DNA of 5,411 nucleotides, taken from positions 1 through 5,411 of the forward strand of contig CAZFAT010000075.1 of the NCBI GenBank assembly GCA_964517075.1, given 5' to 3'. The first letter of the stretch is position 1; each line of letters starts with the position of its first letter. The DNA comes from CAZFAT01 sp964517075. Lineage in GTDB: Bacteria; Acidobacteriota; Vicinamibacteria; Vicinamibacterales; SCN-69-37. Both the position numbers and the translations under genes were made by a program. A model generated the notes under the pieces. That model did no database searches, was not told the origin of the DNA, and saw nothing but the letters and a program-made list of their open reading frames with translations. Below, piece by piece: positions 5,367-5,411 of this stretch.

Positions 5367-5411
5367 GTTGTGGTGATCATGATATGCGCCCGCGGCGGCG
5401 CGCCATCGGCC

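Noticed and set aside
4388..5380. 330-codon minus-strand open frame longer than the hydrolase
   Set aside because: Out of frame with the catalytic triad and Arg/Gly-rich; the 297-residue frame carries all family motifs and a ribosome binding site.
1..5411. CRISPR array, tRNA, rRNA or insertion sequence with transposase
   Set aside because: No regularly spaced direct repeats, no cloverleaf or conserved rRNA segments recognised, and no transposase motifs in any frame.

Overview
The window is very GC-rich (roughly two thirds G+C by eye, not computed), densely coding, with GTG starts and few clear Shine-Dalgarno sites. The gene content fits a soil- or sediment-type bacterium, perhaps an acidobacterium of the Vicinamibacteria kind: a two-domain GT-C membrane glycosyltransferase, a twin-arginine-leader dienelactone hydrolase family protein, a YgaP-like small membrane protein and an MFS carrier. 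That taxonomic guess rests on general resemblance only and is weak. No rRNA, tRNA, CRISPR array, transposase or phage gene is visible.

Layout. The + strand opens inside an MFS transporter (TM5 to TM12 present, N-terminus outside the window). It is followed 26 bp later by an unrecognised 190-residue multi-pass membrane protein with a GTG start. This pair converges on a large minus-strand membrane glycosyltransferase (1647-3662). The junction is occupied by a 225-bp imperfect palindrome (1412-1636) with 28-bp perfect outer arms. Its left arm supplies the last 27 codons and the stop of the upstream gene.

The glycosyltransferase is divergent, over only about 37 bp, from a 92-residue plus-strand protein. 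That protein looks like the two ends of a membrane-anchored cytochrome c with the haem-binding middle missing. After a 157-bp gap containing three small GC hairpins comes a 67-residue DUF2892/YgaP-type membrane protein with a good ribosome binding site. It converges on a minus-strand Tat-leader dienelactone hydrolase family protein (4459-5352). Between them are two hairpins, one an 11-bp perfect stem built on GGGGTCAGG that resembles REP elements.

The genes do not form an obvious single pathway: one plus-strand pair, one divergent pair and two convergent junctions. The points most worth a second look are the long palindrome that forms a gene's 3' end, the apparent haem-less cytochrome c remnant, and the GGGGTCAGG hairpin. 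I found no convincing new defence or metabolic system.
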